Shown: positions 1-11,000, counted from the stretch's first letter. The stretch is 64,000 bases of DNA from Bifidobacterium pseudocatenulatum DSM 20438 = JCM 1200 = LMG 10505 (GCF_001025215.1 NZ_AP012330.1:1550001-1614000), one strand, 5' to 3'. Numbers and translations are program-made. Notes: generated from the sequence alone by a model not told the origin.

Positions 1-720
1 ATCGGCAAGAAAACGATGTATCCTCATGCCGTCGCAGATCTGATGGTCATGCAAAACGGCATCGAGCTTGCCCCTGCATTCACTTCCAACGAGGATTCCG
101 ACCGCACGGAGTTCTCCGGCGCCGAAATGAAACCGAAGAAAAGCTCGCAGACCACCAGCAGTTTCGTTCTTACGGACACCAATTCACCAGTTGTGGTTCA
201 GCTGATGAATTATTCGCAGCATAATGTTGTTCGCGCCGCGTTTTCCTTTGACGAAGTCGACATAGAAGGATCCTTGAAACATATTGATTATGCGGCCGTC
301 CCTCAGCCCGAGCAAGTGGACGCTTCGAATTTCGACGAAGACGGATCCGTAACCGATTATGACGAAAGCACCCTGCATTTCCGCGTAGACTCCATTGAGA
401 AGACAAGCCCCTCATATGCCGATCATGACATAGCGTTCGCACGCATATCCTGGTATGTCGAAAATGGAAGCAAATACCGGGCTTTCCTGAACTATATGGA
501 TGTTTCCGCGACCCAAGACGGCACTGAGTTGCATAGCACGTATCTTGACGATGATAGCTATTCCACAACACGCAAGGTCACTCCCGGCGTGAAAATGACG
601 ACGACAGTCGCTTTTGAAACGCAAAGCAACTCGCCTGTGACATTCATATTTTCTGACTATGGTGATGAGATTCTTCGCAAAACCGTTAATTTACGGTCAA
701 TTGAGTCATTGGAACTTTAA
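1..720 (+). CDS. DUF5067-type secreted/lipoprotein-like protein, 5' end outside window
   Basis: The reading frame is open from the first base, so the annotated ATG at 16 is probably internal and the N-terminus (perhaps a signal peptide or lipobox) lies outside the window. What is visible looks like the end of one immunoglobulin-like module followed by a second: a segment near residues 15-65 (QNGIELAPAF ... SPVVVQL) is echoed at about 170-230 (QDGTELHSTY ... SPVTFIF). This layout and the charged 'G.EL.P.F' style are typical of DUF5067 proteins found at the surface of bifidobacteria. Function unknown. It is followed by a strong bidirectional terminator. Family assignment is by pattern recognition only. 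Confidence 0.6.
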   Translation: MGKKTMYPHAVADLMVMQNGIELAPAFTSNEDSDRTEFSGAEMKPKKSSQTTSSFVLTDTNSPVVVQLMNYSQHNVVRAAFSFDEVDIEGSLKHIDYAAVPQPEQVDASNFDEDGSVTDYDESTLHFRVDSIEKTSPSYADHDIAFARISWYVENGSKYRAFLNYMDVSATQDGTELHSTYLDDDSYSTTRKVTPGVKMTTTVAFETQSNSPVTFIFSDYGDEILRKTVNLRSIESLEL

Positions 721-772
721 TCCGATACTTGCAGAAACATCAAAAGAAGATTCAAATAATCATTCGGAAAGC

Positions 773-823
773 AAAAGACCGTTGTTGCAATCAGTTTTCT
801 CATGATTGCAACAACGGTCTTTG
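773..823. terminator. Bidirectional rho-independent terminator
   Basis: Perfect 18-bp inverted repeat (776-793 with 803-820) around a 9-nt loop, flanked by A-run and T-run on both sides. It lies between the convergent DUF5067 gene and glnA and can serve both. Confidence 0.9.
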
Positions 824-843
824 ATGAAACGATTGCGGTTCGC

Positions 844-2181
844 TTACAGCTTCGGCAGGTACTTCTTCAGTTCGAAAGGAGTGACCTGCTTGCGGTATTC
901 CTCCCATTCCTGACGCTTGTTGCGCAGGAAGTATTCGAAGGCATGCTCGCCGAGCACTCCGGCCACGAAGTCGGACTTCTCCATAACCTTCAACGCCTCG
1001 TCAAGAGACTCCGGCAATGGCTGGATGCCCATGGCCTGACGTTCCGCATCGGTAAGCTCCCACACGTCGTCGCTGGTCGGCTCGCCCAACTGCATCTGCT
1101 TGTCGATGCCGTCAAGGCCTGCTGCCAAGAGCACCGAATATGCGAGGTATGGGTTGGCGACCGGGTCGAGCGCACGGAATTCCATGCGGGCGGAATTGCC
1201 CTTGCCTGGCTTGTACTGCGGAATGCGCAGCAGCGCGGAACGGTTGTTGTGGCCCCAGCAGATGTAGCTCGGAGCCTCGTTGCCGCCCCACAGGCGCTTG
1301 TAGGAGTTGACGTACTGGTCAGTGACCGCGCAGATTTCAGCCGCGTGGTACAGAATGCCGGCCGCGAACTGGCGTGCGGTGACGGACATGTTGAATTCCT
1401 GGCCCGCCTCGTAGAACGCGTTGGCGTCGCCTTCGAACAGGCTCAAGTGGGTATGCATGCCGGAACCTGGAGCGTCGGAAAGCGGCTTCGGCATGAAGCT
1501 GGCGTGAATGCCGCGCTCCAGCGAAATCTCTTTGACGACGGTACGGAAGGTCATGATGTTGTCGGCCGTGGTGAGCGCGTCCGCATAACGCAGATCGATC
1601 TCGTTCTGGCCTGGACCCGCCTCATGATGCGAGTATTCCACCGAAATGCCCATCTGTTCGAGCATGTTGACGGTGGCGCGGCGGAAGTCCATGCCTGGGC
1701 TGCGCGGCACATGGTCGAAATAGCCGCCCTCATCGATTGGGGTTGGCGTCTGGGACCAATCATCCTGTCTTTCGAACAGATAGAATTCGATTTCCGGATG
1801 CACGTAGAAGGTGAAGCCTTTTTCCTTGGCTTTCGACAGAGCCTGCTTCAGCACATGACGCGGATCGCCCAACGACGGCTCGCCATCAGGGGTAAGCACG
1901 TCGCAGAACATGCGCGCGGTGCCTTGCGGGCCTCCACGCCACGGCAGAATCTGGAATGTCGACGGGTCGGGCTTGACGATCATATCGTCTTCGGACACAC
2001 GGGTGAGGCCTTCCACTGCGGAACCGTCGAATCCGAGCCCTTCCTCGAACGCAGCTTCCAATTCAGCCGGTGCGATAGCCACGGACTTCAGCGTTCCCAA
2101 CACATCCGTGAACCACAAACGAATGAAGCGCACGTCGCGTTCTTCGACTGTGCGCAAAGCAAACTCTTGCTGTTTATCCAT
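844..2181 (-). CDS. glnA: Glutamine synthetase, type I-alpha
   Basis: Makes glutamine from glutamate, ammonia and ATP in the cytoplasm; glutamine feeds HisH encoded two genes upstream. The 445-residue product starting MDKQQEFAL has the GSI signatures: a beta-grasp region (F.DVLGTLKS), the HPEIEFYLF and NEIDLRY metal/substrate segments, and the MPKPLSDAPGSGMHTH ATP-binding motif. No NLYDLP-type adenylylation tyrosine motif is present, so it is the shorter alpha form, usually controlled by feedback rather than adenylylation. The frame is open 38 codons further upstream, but similarity begins at this ATG (2181). It is the last gene of the leftward his cluster, 110 bp after hisA. Confidence 0.95.
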   Translation of the reverse strand: MDKQQEFALRTVEERDVRFIRLWFTDVLGTLKSVAIAPAELEAAFEEGLGFDGSAVEGLTRVSEDDMIVKPDPSTFQILPWRGGPQGTARMFCDVLTPDGEPSLGDPRHVLKQALSKAKEKGFTFYVHPEIEFYLFERQDDWSQTPTPIDEGGYFDHVPRSPGMDFRRATVNMLEQMGISVEYSHHEAGPGQNEIDLRYADALTTADNIMTFRTVVKEISLERGIHASFMPKPLSDAPGSGMHTHLSLFEGDANAFYEAGQEFNMSVTARQFAAGILYHAAEICAVTDQYVNSYKRLWGGNEAPSYICWGHNNRSALLRIPQYKPGKGNSARMEFRALDPVANPYLAYSVLLAAGLDGIDKQMQLGEPTSDDVWELTDAERQAMGIQPLPESLDEALKVMEKSDFVAGVLGEHAFEYFLRNKRQEWEEYRKQVTPFELKKYLPKL

Positions 2182-2243
2182 AGTGCCCCATCGTTCCATG
2201 CGCATGTTACGAAAGTCGTTAACACGCGCCGAATATGACGAGA

Positions 2244-2262
2244 CCGTCCACGTTGTGGACGG
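2244..2262 (-). other. Hairpin between hisA and glnA
   Basis: Perfect 8-bp stem (2244-2251 with 2255-2262) with a GTT loop in the 110-bp gap. No T-run follows on either strand, so it is a processing or attenuation hairpin at best rather than a clear terminator. Confidence 0.4.
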
Positions 2263-2291
2263 CCGTATCGTCATGGGTTTGCGAACAATGC

Positions 2292-3017
2292 TCAACGTGC
2301 GACTTCAAGCGCCTCTTCCAAAGTGAAGGCGCGCGCATACAGCGATTTGCCGAGAATCGCGGAATCCACGCCCAGATCGGCAAGTTCCTTGATGGCGCGC
2401 AGGTCATCGAGCTTGGAAATGCCACCGGACGCGGTGACCTTCGCATCAGTGCGTTCCGCAACCTCACGCAGCAGATCGATGTTCGGACCGCTCATCATGC
2501 CGTCGCGAGCCACGTCGGTGACCACGTAACGAGAGCAGCCAACGGAATCCAGGAACGCCATGGTTTCGAACAGATCGCCGCCTTCCTTCACCCATCCGCG
2601 GGCTGCGAGGGTGTGGCCGCGCACGTCAAGGCCAACGGCCACGCGATCGCCGTACTTCTTGATGACGGAAGCGGTCCAATCCGGATTCTCAAGCGCTGCC
2701 GTGCCAATGTTCACACGGGCGGCGCCTGCTTCCAAAGCTGCGTCGAGGGATGCGTCGTCGCGCACGCCACCGGACATTTCGATATTGACCTTGTCGCCAA
2801 GCTCCTTGACGATGGCGCGCAGCTGGTCACGGTTGTTGCCCGTGCCGAATGCCGCGTCAAGGTCGACCAGATGAATCCATTCCGCACCGGACTCGACCCA
2901 CGTGCGGGCAGCCTCCAGCGGCGAACCGTAATCGGTTTCCGAACCGGATTCGCCTTGGCGCAAGCGAACGGCCTTGCCATCACGAACATCGACTGCGGGA
3001 AGCAATGTCAAAGACAT
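2292..3017 (-). CDS. hisA: Phosphoribosyl isomerase (HisA/PriA)
   Basis: A TIM-barrel isomerase converting ProFAR to PRFAR in histidine synthesis. In actinobacteria the PriA form also carries out the TrpF step. The 241 residues contain the N-terminal [10 protein letters not shown] with catalytic Asp10, the actinobacterial phosphate loop [17 protein letters not shown], the GGVRDD phosphate motif and the second catalytic Asp in VTDVARDG. The SETDYGSP loop is the feature that suggests PriA-like dual specificity; no trpF is in this window. Start ATG has an upstream AGAGGT. It sits 126 bp after hisH and 110 bp before glnA. Confidence 0.93.
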   Translation of the reverse strand: MSLTLLPAVDVRDGKAVRLRQGESGSETDYGSPLEAARTWVESGAEWIHLVDLDAAFGTGNNRDQLRAIVKELGDKVNIEMSGGVRDDASLDAALEAGAARVNIGTAALENPDWTASVIKKYGDRVAVGLDVRGHTLAARGWVKEGGDLFETMAFLDSVGCSRYVVTDVARDGMMSGPNIDLLREVAERTDAKVTASGGISKLDDLRAIKELADLGVDSAILGKSLYARAFTLEEALEVAR

Positions 3018-3143
3018 GTCTGTACCTCTCTGTGATCAACCGACCGCCACTAAACGGCAATCGCAAATAAATGTACCAAGTGGTCGTTTTAAAAGCGTAT
3101 ATGTCAAAGCATCGTCGAAACAATCATCGGCGATCTCGCACCA

Positions 3144-3791
3144 TCAGAACGTCGCAATCCAATTGCGCAGCAGCTGCGAGCCCGCTTCGGCGGATTTTTC
3201 AGGGTGGAACTGCGTGGCGAACAGCGGACCACGCTCGTAGGCCGCCACGAAACGGCTACGTCCGTACGTGCACCAGGTCACGCGCTCCTCGGCGTCACCG
3301 AAATCAAGCTGGTCGCCGGACGTGTCGGCGGGAGCGGCACTCATCGCGGCGAAGGAATGTACGAAATAGAAACGTTCACCTTCCACACCCTTCATGAGCA
3401 CGGAACCTTCCGGCGCCTCGACGGTGTCCCATCCCATGTGAGGCACCACATCGGCGTCAAGCAGTTCCACGTCGCCCTTGATCAGGCCAAGGCCCGGAGT
3501 GCCGGTGCCGTGTTCCATACCGCGTTCGAACATGATCTGCTCGCCCACGCACACGCCGAGCACCGGTCGCCCGGCACGCAGACGATCCTTGATCACGGTG
3601 TCTCCGCCCACCGACTTGAGTCCTTCCATGCATGCGCCGAAAGCGCCCACGCCGGGCACTACCAGACCGTTGGCTTCCAAGGCCTGCCGATGGTCGGAAG
3701 TGAGGGTCACGTCAAGGTCGAGATCAGCCAGTGCACGAACCATGGAACGCACGTTGCCGAAACCATAATCGAAAACCACCACGGAAGTCAT
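3144..3791 (-). CDS. hisH: Imidazole glycerol phosphate synthase, glutaminase subunit
   Basis: Supplies ammonia from glutamine to HisF for IGP and AICAR formation. The 215-residue class I amidotransferase has the oxyanion strand GVGAFG, nucleophile Cys81 in GVCVGEQ, and the His/Glu pair in QFHPEKS, so the triad is complete. The start at MTSVVVFDYG is chosen over an in-frame codon 22 residues upstream because AAGGAGAA precedes it at good spacing and the family begins here. HisF, its partner, is not in this window. Confidence 0.94.
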   Translation of the reverse strand: MTSVVVFDYGFGNVRSMVRALADLDLDVTLTSDHRQALEANGLVVPGVGAFGACMEGLKSVGGDTVIKDRLRAGRPVLGVCVGEQIMFERGMEHGTGTPGLGLIKGDVELLDADVVPHMGWDTVEAPEGSVLMKGVEGERFYFVHSFAAMSAAPADTSGDQLDFGDAEERVTWCTYGRSRFVAAYERGPLFATQFHPEKSAEAGSQLLRNWIATF

Positions 3792-3887
3792 GGGCGTTCT
3801 CCTTCTTGTGTCATTCGTTGTTCTGTGGCGCGAGTCGTCTTGTGTCGCATAACGCATGTTCGGCAGGATGACTCGCGTTTACCGTCG

Positions 3888-4670
3888 TTAACTGATGCTT
3901 GATGTGCCGCGTCCGAACCGCGTATGCTCGGCGATAATGCTCATCGCCGCATCCCGATCAAGGTCAGCGGAATCGAAAATGGTCATATCCGCCTGTTCCA
4001 GCGCGTTCATATCGGTGATGCCCAGCATGAGATCCTCAACGAACGGCGCGGTGGAGGTGAATAGCACCGGCGGAGCGAAGGTTTTGCCCGCTCTGCCTTC
4101 CACGTACATCGTCGCTTCGAGCTTGTCCGCACGGTTGACGGCAAGAATCGCGGGCATGCCGGCAACGACGATCGTCATGTCTTTGACCGCCGCTTCCGGA
4201 CCGTCTCCGTCGAGATTGCGCAGCACCGCGACAGCACCTTGCGCCGATCCGATGCATTGCGCGGAAATGTCGGACAATTCACAGAATGCCGACAGCAATC
4301 GTGGCGAGGTCAGTCTGGTGATGATCACCGCCACTTTCGCGCGATTGCCAAGCAGTCCCTGCAGCTCGTCTTCGAATTTCAACGAATCCTCAGCCGCGTT
4401 GAGCATATCGTCGACTTCCGAGGATTCGGAGGATTCGGAGGATTCCGCGTTATCGGAAGCTTCGGAGGAATCGAAAGCTTCAGATGGCGGATTGTCCGCC
4501 CGCTCATGCTTGGACGCTTCGGCATCCTTGAATTCCTGCTCGAAGCCGGCCATGGCCGCTTCCAGTTCCTCTTCGCTGAAATGCATGCCGTCGGCGTTGA
4601 GGTCACCGAAATCGTTTGATCCATCGAATCCTTGGAAATCGTCGAAATCGTTATTTCGATCGTCGCTCAT
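3888..4670 (-). CDS. Acidic protein of unknown function within the his operon
   Basis: A 260-residue protein not assigned to a known function. Residues 1-105 are very acidic and rich in Asp, Glu and Ser (a run of SSE repeats), so likely disordered. The remainder, from about 105, is a compact alpha/beta-looking domain (KVAVIITRL, MTIVVAGMPAILAVN, PPVLFTSTAPFVEDL) with no catalytic motif recognised. The hisB stop and this ATG overlap as TGATG, implying translational coupling with hisB; a GTG one codon earlier is also possible. Its position between hisB and hisH suggests a regulatory or adaptor role in histidine synthesis, but that is inference only. Confidence 0.85.
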   Translation of the reverse strand: MSDDRNNDFDDFQGFDGSNDFGDLNADGMHFSEEELEAAMAGFEQEFKDAEASKHERADNPPSEAFDSSEASDNAESSESSESSEVDDMLNAAEDSLKFEDELQGLLGNRAKVAVIITRLTSPRLLSAFCELSDISAQCIGSAQGAVAVLRNLDGDGPEAAVKDMTIVVAGMPAILAVNRADKLEATMYVEGRAGKTFAPPVLFTSTAPFVEDLMLGITDMNALEQADMTIFDSADLDRDAAMSIIAEHTRFGRGTSSIS

Positions 4671-5269
4671 CACAGAGCGCCCTTCGTGCTCGGAATACCG
4701 TCGACACGCGGATCCGACTCGATGGCGAAACGAAGCGCACGTGCCAAGGCCTTGAACTCGGCTTCGGCGATGTGGTGCGGATCACGGCCGGAGATCACCT
4801 GCAGATGCAGGCAGATTCCGGCATGCATGGCGATGGATTCCATAACGTGACGCACGAGGGAGCCGGTGAAATGGCCGCCGATCATGCAGTATTCGAAGCC
4901 TTCCGGCTCGCCGGTGCACACGCAGTACGGACGCCCGGAAATATCGACCACGGCCTTGGCAAGCGCCTCGTCCAACGGCACGGTCGCATCAGCGAAGCGA
5001 CGGATGCCGCGCTTGTTCCCCAGCGCCTGCTTCAACGCCTCACCGAACACGATGGCGATGTCTTCGACGGTATGGTGCGCGTCGATGTCGGTGTCACCCG
5101 TGGCCTTGATGGTCAGGTCAATCAGCGAATGCTTGCCGAGCGCCGTCATCATATGGTTGTAGAACGGCACCGACGTGTCGATGTCAGTTTTGCCGGTGCC
5201 GTCGAGATTCAGGCTCAGTTCGACCTTGGATTCGCTGGTTTCACGAACGATGGTTGCGGTACGCGCCAT
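4670..5269 (-). CDS. hisB: Imidazoleglycerol-phosphate dehydratase
   Basis: Dehydrates IGP to imidazole acetol phosphate. The 199-residue monofunctional enzyme (no phosphatase domain) has the two manganese-binding repeats: [11 protein letters not shown] in the first half and [17 protein letters not shown] near the C-terminus, plus [11 protein letters not shown]. Length matches the family. It starts 59 bp after hisC and its stop overlaps the start of the acidic protein. The start codon is preceded by an AAAAGGAG-type site. Confidence 0.96.
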   Translation of the reverse strand: MARTATIVRETSESKVELSLNLDGTGKTDIDTSVPFYNHMMTALGKHSLIDLTIKATGDTDIDAHHTVEDIAIVFGEALKQALGNKRGIRRFADATVPLDEALAKAVVDISGRPYCVCTGEPEGFEYCMIGGHFTGSLVRHVMESIAMHAGICLHLQVISGRDPHHIAEAEFKALARALRFAIESDPRVDGIPSTKGAL

Positions 5270-5328
5270 GTTGCGACTCCTTTTGGAAAATGTTCGGTCC
5301 TGTTGTGTTGGTTCAGTCCCGTATGTGC

Positions 5329-6504
5329 TCAGTCTTGTTCCACAATACGCAACACTTCGACCAAGGCTTCACGGAAACGCGCCATTTCCTCGTCGGTGCC
5401 CATGCATACGCGCATCCAGCCGTCAGGGCCGACGGTGCGGATGAGCACACCACGCTTGAGCAGTTCGTCGAAGATGCGGTCGCGATCGTCGAAATGACCG
5501 CCGAACAGAATGAAGTTGGACTGCGTCTCGGCCACTTCGAGCGGCTGGCCCTTGTAGGTTTGTTCCTTGAGCCATGCCGCGGTCTGATTGCGGGTGTCAC
5601 GCAGGTGCGCCACACGGCTGAGCTGTTCGTCGGTATGTTCGAACGCGGCAAGCGCGGCTGCCTGGGTGACGGCCGACAGGTGGTACGGCATACGCACGAT
5701 GCGCACACAGTCGATAATGCCCTTGTTGGCGGCCAGATAGCCGACTCGCGCGCCTGCGAAGGCGAACGCCTTGCTCATGGTTCGGCTCACGGCGAGATTC
5801 TCATACTCGCCGATGAGTTCGAGCGCGGTGGGCGTGCCCGGATCACGGAATTCGATGTAGGCTTCGTCCACCACGACCACCGGATGCACGCCTTCGGCGG
5901 CACCGGCCACTTCAGCGGTTTCGGCGGCGCCGAGCACGCGCTTGAGATCATCCATCTTCAGCGGTGTGCCGGTCGGATTGTTCGGGCTGGTGAGCACGAT
6001 CATGGCCGGCTTGACGTCTTCGATGGCCTTGATGGTGGCGTCGACGTTCAGCGAGAAATCCTCGTTGCGGTGCGCAAGCTTCCATGTGGTGAACGTGTCG
6101 CGGGCGTATTCCGGATACATCGAATACGTCGGATCGCAGCCGAGCGCAATGCGTCCTGGACCGCCGAAAGCTTGGAACAGCTGCAGCATGATCTCGTTGG
6201 ATCCGTTGGCACCCCACAACTGGTCGACTTCCAGCTTGACGCCGGACTCGCGTTCGAGATAGTCGCAGAATGCCTGACGCAACGCGATATGCTCACGATC
6301 CGGGTAACGGTTGAGCGTCAGAGCGATTTCCTTGACTCGCTGCGCGATGGTTTCGACCACTGCCGGTTCCGGCGCATACGGATTCTCGTTGACGTTGAGG
6401 CATACCGGCACGTCCAATTGCGGCGCACCGTACGGCTCCTCACCGATCAGATCGTTGCGCAGCGGAAGATATGCCGGAATGGCGTTGCTGGAAGTCTCAC
6501 TCAT
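5329..6504 (-). CDS. hisC: Histidinol-phosphate aminotransferase
   Basis: A PLP enzyme of fold type I that transaminates imidazole acetol phosphate to histidinol phosphate. Among its 391 residues are N-terminal substrate contacts (LNVNENPY), [17 protein letters not shown], the PLP-aspartate segment [10 protein letters not shown], and the Schiff-base Lys245 in [12 protein letters not shown], followed by ARVGY. The hisD stop and hisC start overlap by 4 bp (ATGA), so the two are translationally coupled. Confidence 0.96.
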   Translation of the reverse strand: MSETSSNAIPAYLPLRNDLIGEEPYGAPQLDVPVCLNVNENPYAPEPAVVETIAQRVKEIALTLNRYPDREHIALRQAFCDYLERESGVKLEVDQLWGANGSNEIMLQLFQAFGGPGRIALGCDPTYSMYPEYARDTFTTWKLAHRNEDFSLNVDATIKAIEDVKPAMIVLTSPNNPTGTPLKMDDLKRVLGAAETAEVAGAAEGVHPVVVVDEAYIEFRDPGTPTALELIGEYENLAVSRTMSKAFAFAGARVGYLAANKGIIDCVRIVRMPYHLSAVTQAAALAAFEHTDEQLSRVAHLRDTRNQTAAWLKEQTYKGQPLEVAETQSNFILFGGHFDDRDRIFDELLKRGVLIRTVGPDGWMRVCMGTDEEMARFREALVEVLRIVEQD

Positions 6505-7901
6505 CGAAGGCCTGCCTGCTCTTCCTGTTCCTTGATGGTTTCCTTGTTGTACGGATCGTCGATGAAACGGCTCAGCACGCTTTCACCGTGTGCCGGCAGA
6601 TCTTCGGAAACGGCGAAGGCGTTCACACGAGCAGCGAGGGTCTTCAATCCCTGCTCGTCGTATTCGATGACTTCGACCGGCTTCATGAAGGTGTGCACGC
6701 CCAGACCGGAGGCGAAGCGTGCAGTGCCGGAAGTCGGCAGCACGTGGTTGGAGCCGGACATGTAGTCGCCCAGCGGCACCGGAGAGTACGGGCCACGGAA
6801 GATGGCACCGGCGTTGCGAATCTTGGCGATCACGGCATCCGGGTCGGCGGTCTGGACCTCAAGGTGTTCGGCGGCATACGCATTGGCCGCGTCAATGGAC
6901 TGCTCGATGCCATCGGTGAGGATGATGCCGGACTGGCGTCCGCGTAGCGACGTGTTCACACGCTCGGAGTGCTCGGTGCGCGGCACACGGTACTTGAGGT
7001 TCTCCTGCACCTGTTCGGCAATCTCTTCGCTGTCGGTGATGAGCACGGAACCGGCGAGTTCGTCATGCTCGGCCTGACCGATCAGATCGGCGGCCAGCCA
7101 GCTCGGGTTGGCACCCTTGTCTGCGATGATGGCGATTTCGGTCGGTCCTGCCACGGCGTCGATGCCGACGATGCCGGACACCATGCGCTTGGCGGTAGCG
7201 ACGAAGATGTTACCCGGACCGGTGATCTTGTCGACCGGATCGCACAGGATTTCGCCGTCCTGCGGTTCGGATCCCTTGGCGCCGTAAGCGAACATGGCCA
7301 CGGCCTGAGCGCCGCCGACCGCATACACTTCGTCAACGCCGAGAATGGCGCAGGTGGCGAGAATGGTCTTGTCAGGCAGACCGTCGGCATTGTTACGGCT
7401 CGGCGGGGTTGCGATGGCGAGGGATTCCACGCCGGCGGCCTGTGCCGGGACCACGTTCATGATGACGGAGCTCGGGTAGACGGCCTTGCCACCCGGCACA
7501 TACAGGCCGACACGCTGCACCGGAATCCAACGCTCGGAAACGCGCGCGCCTTCAGCCAGATCGGTGTGGAACGGCGCCGGCACCTGGGAAGCGGACACGG
7601 CGCGGGAGCGGCGCACGGATTCTTCGATGGCGGCACGCACTTCCGGATCCAACTCGTCGACGGCGGTCTTCATGGCTTCCACCGGCACGCGCAGGTTCTC
7701 CGGACGAATATGGTCGAATTTCTCCGCGAAGTCACGCAGGGCCGCAGCACCGCGGGCCTTCACATCGTCAAGGATGGGCTGCACGAGATCGGTGGCCTCG
7801 TTGGTGCCCATCTCGGCGCGAGGCATAGCCTCCAGCATTTCAGCTCGGGTCAGCTTCTTGCCACGCAGGTCAATGATTCGCATATAGTTTTCTTCGCTCA
7901 T
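6501..7901 (-). CDS. hisD: Histidinol dehydrogenase
   Basis: NAD- and zinc-dependent oxidation of histidinol to histidine, the last step of the pathway. The zinc and catalytic segments GPTEIAIIADKGANP, GQAEHDELAGS and AAEHLEVQT are all present. First gene of the leftward his cluster. The start is uncertain: MSEENYMRIIDLRG (ATG 7901) is given; MRIIDLRG at 7883 has a weak AAGAA ahead, and neither has a good Shine-Dalgarno. The 107-bp gap to dnaE carries an 11-bp inverted repeat. Confidence 0.94.
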   Translation of the reverse strand: MSEENYMRIIDLRGKKLTRAEMLEAMPRAEMGTNEATDLVQPILDDVKARGAAALRDFAEKFDHIRPENLRVPVEAMKTAVDELDPEVRAAIEESVRRSRAVSASQVPAPFHTDLAEGARVSERWIPVQRVGLYVPGGKAVYPSSVIMNVVPAQAAGVESLAIATPPSRNNADGLPDKTILATCAILGVDEVYAVGGAQAVAMFAYGAKGSEPQDGEILCDPVDKITGPGNIFVATAKRMVSGIVGIDAVAGPTEIAIIADKGANPSWLAADLIGQAEHDELAGSVLITDSEEIAEQVQENLKYRVPRTEHSERVNTSLRGRQSGIILTDGIEQSIDAANAYAAEHLEVQTADPDAVIAKIRNAGAIFRGPYSPVPLGDYMSGSNHVLPTSGTARFASGLGVHTFMKPVEVIEYDEQGLKTLAARVNAFAVSEDLPAHGESVLSRFIDDPYNKETIKEQEEQAGLR

Positions 7902-7949
7902 AACGCCCCATGGTAACAACGTGATGTCACGAGAACGCCCGCGCGTCTC

Positions 7950-7985
7950 AAGTTCAGCCGCATAGTGAGATATTCGGCTGAACTT
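7950..7985. other. 11-bp inverted repeat between dnaE and hisD
   Basis: Arms 7950-7960 and 7975-7985 are perfect complements with a 14-nt spacer. There is no proper T-run on the minus strand, so it may be a weak dnaE terminator or a regulatory site for the his operon. Confidence 0.45.
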
Positions 7986-8007
7986 TCGGCATCATCCCCA
8001 CGACCGG

Positions 8008-11000
8008 TCATCCCAAAGGCAGAGAACTGGGACCGAAAAGGATTTTGATTTCGGCGAACAGACTCGTGTCGCGGCGTACGCGGAAACGGTCGCCGAACGT
8101 CAGTACCTTGGCGTTGCCCTTATCGTCCATCAAGGCGAGCTTCACTTCGCAGGGTCCAGGATGATTTGAAAGAATCTGCCCCAACTGCTGCACATGCGAT
8201 TGGTCAAGCGCTATTGGCGGCAGCATAATCGTCACCGGCTTCTCATCCTGCGCTTCCAACGTCGGCACGTTGAATTCCGTGGCACGCATGCTTACCGTCT
8301 CATCGCGTTTCTCAACCTGTCCGCGAATCTGCACCACCGTGTCGACCGCCAGTTCGGGAGCGGCGGTCTCATACACTTTGCCGAAGAACATGCACTGGAT
8401 GGAGCTTTCCAAATCCTCGATGGTCACAATCGCCCAAGGATTGCCCTTCTTCGACATACGACGGTCCACGTTCGTGATCAAACCCGCCACCGTCACCTGC
8501 TGGCCGTCAGGCATATTCGCCGCGCGATCGATCAGATGCGCGATCGACATTTCACGCAACGACACCAGAATCGACTGCATACCGCTCAACGGATGGTCGG
8601 ACACATACAAGCCAAGCATTTCACGTTCGAAATTCAGCTTGGTTTTCTTATCCCACTCCTCCACATCGGGCACATTCACCATGGCATCGCCCATGCCCGC
8701 ATCGTCTTCGCCGGCATCTTCCAAATCGGAGAACAAATCAAACTGGCCTTCGGCCTGCTTGCGTTTCAAACCGACCACCGAATTAATCGCAGCCTCATGA
8801 ATCGTAAACAAGGCACGACGGTTCGGATCGATCGAATCAAACGCACCGGCCTTAATCAACGATTCAACCAATCGACGATTCAACGCCTCCATCGGCACAC
8901 GCCTGATGAAATCAGGGAAATTCACATACTTGCCATGATCGTTCTCACGTTCCTTGACAATCGCATCAACCGCAGCCTTGCCAACGTTACGGATGGCGCC
9001 AAGACCGAAACGCACCACATCGCCGACAGCGGAATACTCGTACACCGACTCGTTCACGTCAGGAGACAACACCTGGATGCCCATGCGACGAGCCTCGCCC
9101 AAATACAACGCGGTCTTGTCTTTGTTCGTACTCGCACCCTGCAGCAACGCGGCCATGAATTCCACCGGATAATGCGTTTTCAGATATGCAGTCCAATATG
9201 AGATCAAACCGTATGCGGCCGAATGCGCCTTGTTGAACGCATAGCCCGAAAACGGCACAAGAATATCCCACACGGCCTGCGCCGCCTCCTGGGAATACCC
9301 ATGCTCCTTCATGCCCGCGAAGAACGGCACCTTCTCCTTGGCCAGCACCTCGGGCTTCTTCTTGCCCATTGCTCGACGCAACACGTCTGCCTTGCCCAAC
9401 GAATAACCCGCCAGAATACGCGCGGCCGACTGCACCTGCTCCTGATACACGATCAGACCATACGTTTCGTCAAGCACTTCCTTCAACGGCTCGGCCACTT
9501 CAGGATGAATCGGCGTGATCTTCTGCAAACCATTCTTACGCTTCGCATAATTCGTATGCGAATCCATATCCATCGGACCAGGACGATACAACGCGATCAA
9601 TGCGGAAATATCGTTGAAGTTATTCGGCTTCAACGTTTTCAGCAACGAACGCATACCATCAGAATCCAACTGGAACACGCCAAGCGTGTCACCTCGCGAC
9701 AACAGATCGTACGTGGCACGATCGTCCAATGGAATCTTCGTATGGTCGATACGCGTCTTGCCATTCGCCTCGATATTGTTCAACGTATCGCGAATAACCG
9801 TCAAGTTGGAAAGACCAAGGAAGTCCATCTTGACTAAACCAAGCGTTTCACACGTATGATACTCCAACGTGGTCGTAACCGTACCATCGGTACGTTCCAG
9901 CAGCGGCGACGTATTCGAAATCGGCTCGCTACCCATGATCGTGGCGCACGCATGCACACCGGTCTGACGGATCAAGCCTTCGATACCCATCGCCTCATCC
10001 GTGACGCGCTTCACATCCGGATCGGAATCATAAAGCTCACGGAATTCGCGGGCCTCCGCATAACGCTTCGAACTCGGCTCGAAAATATCATGCAGCGGAA
10101 TATCCTTGCCACCCGTCTGCGCCGGCGGCAACGCCTTGGTGATGCGCTCGCCCATGGAGAATTCGTAGCCCATGATTCGTGCGGAGTCCTTCAGCGCCTG
10201 TTTGGTTTTGATGGTGCCGTAGATCACGCATTGCGCGACCTTGTCTCGCCCGTACTTGTCTCCGACATAGTCAAGCACGCGACCGCGGCCGTCCGGATCG
10301 AAATCGACGTCGATATCAGGCAGCGACACACGTTCCGGGTTAAGGAATCGTTCGAAGATCAAGCCGTGCTTGATTGGATCGAGTTCGGTGATGCCCATGG
10401 CATACGCCACCATGGCGCCTGCCGCGGAGCCACGGCCAGGCCCGACCATCACACCATGCGATTTGGCCCAGTTGATGTAGTCGGCCACCACAAGGAAGTA
10501 TCCGCAGAACTGCATCTGACAGATCACACCGCATTCGTAATCGGCCTGCTTGAGCACTTCGATCGGCGGATGCCCGTCATAACGCCGTTCCAAGCCTTCC
10601 TCGACTTTTTTCAGGAACAGCGACGTCTCATCCCAACCTTCCGGGCAGTCGAATTGGGGCATGAACGCGCCATCTTCATGATCGTCGAACATGACATTGC
10701 AGCGTTCGGCGATTTCCAACGTATTGTCGCATGCTTCGGGAATGTCTTTGAACAGCTCACGCATTTCTTCGGCGGATTTCAGATAGTAGCCGGTGCCGTC
10801 AAATTTGAATCGTCCCGGCTCGTCAAGCGTGGATCCCGAATTGATGCACAGCATGGCATCCTGAGAGCCGGCGTCTTCGGCGCGCACGTAATGGGAATCG
10901 TTGGTGGCGAGCAGCGGCGCGTTCAGTTTTTTCGCAATGTCCAGCAGACCGTCGGTCACCTGTTTTTCGATTTTCAGACCGTGGTCCATGAATTCGATAT

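Noticed and set aside
802..2238. Long plus-strand frame of 478 codons over glnA
   Set aside because: Antisense shadow of glnA, without ribosome site or recognisable family. The GC bias of the coding strand opens long opposite frames in this genome.
5254..6765. Plus-strand frame of 503 codons across hisC and the end of hisD
   Set aside because: Spans two well-supported minus-strand genes and resembles nothing.
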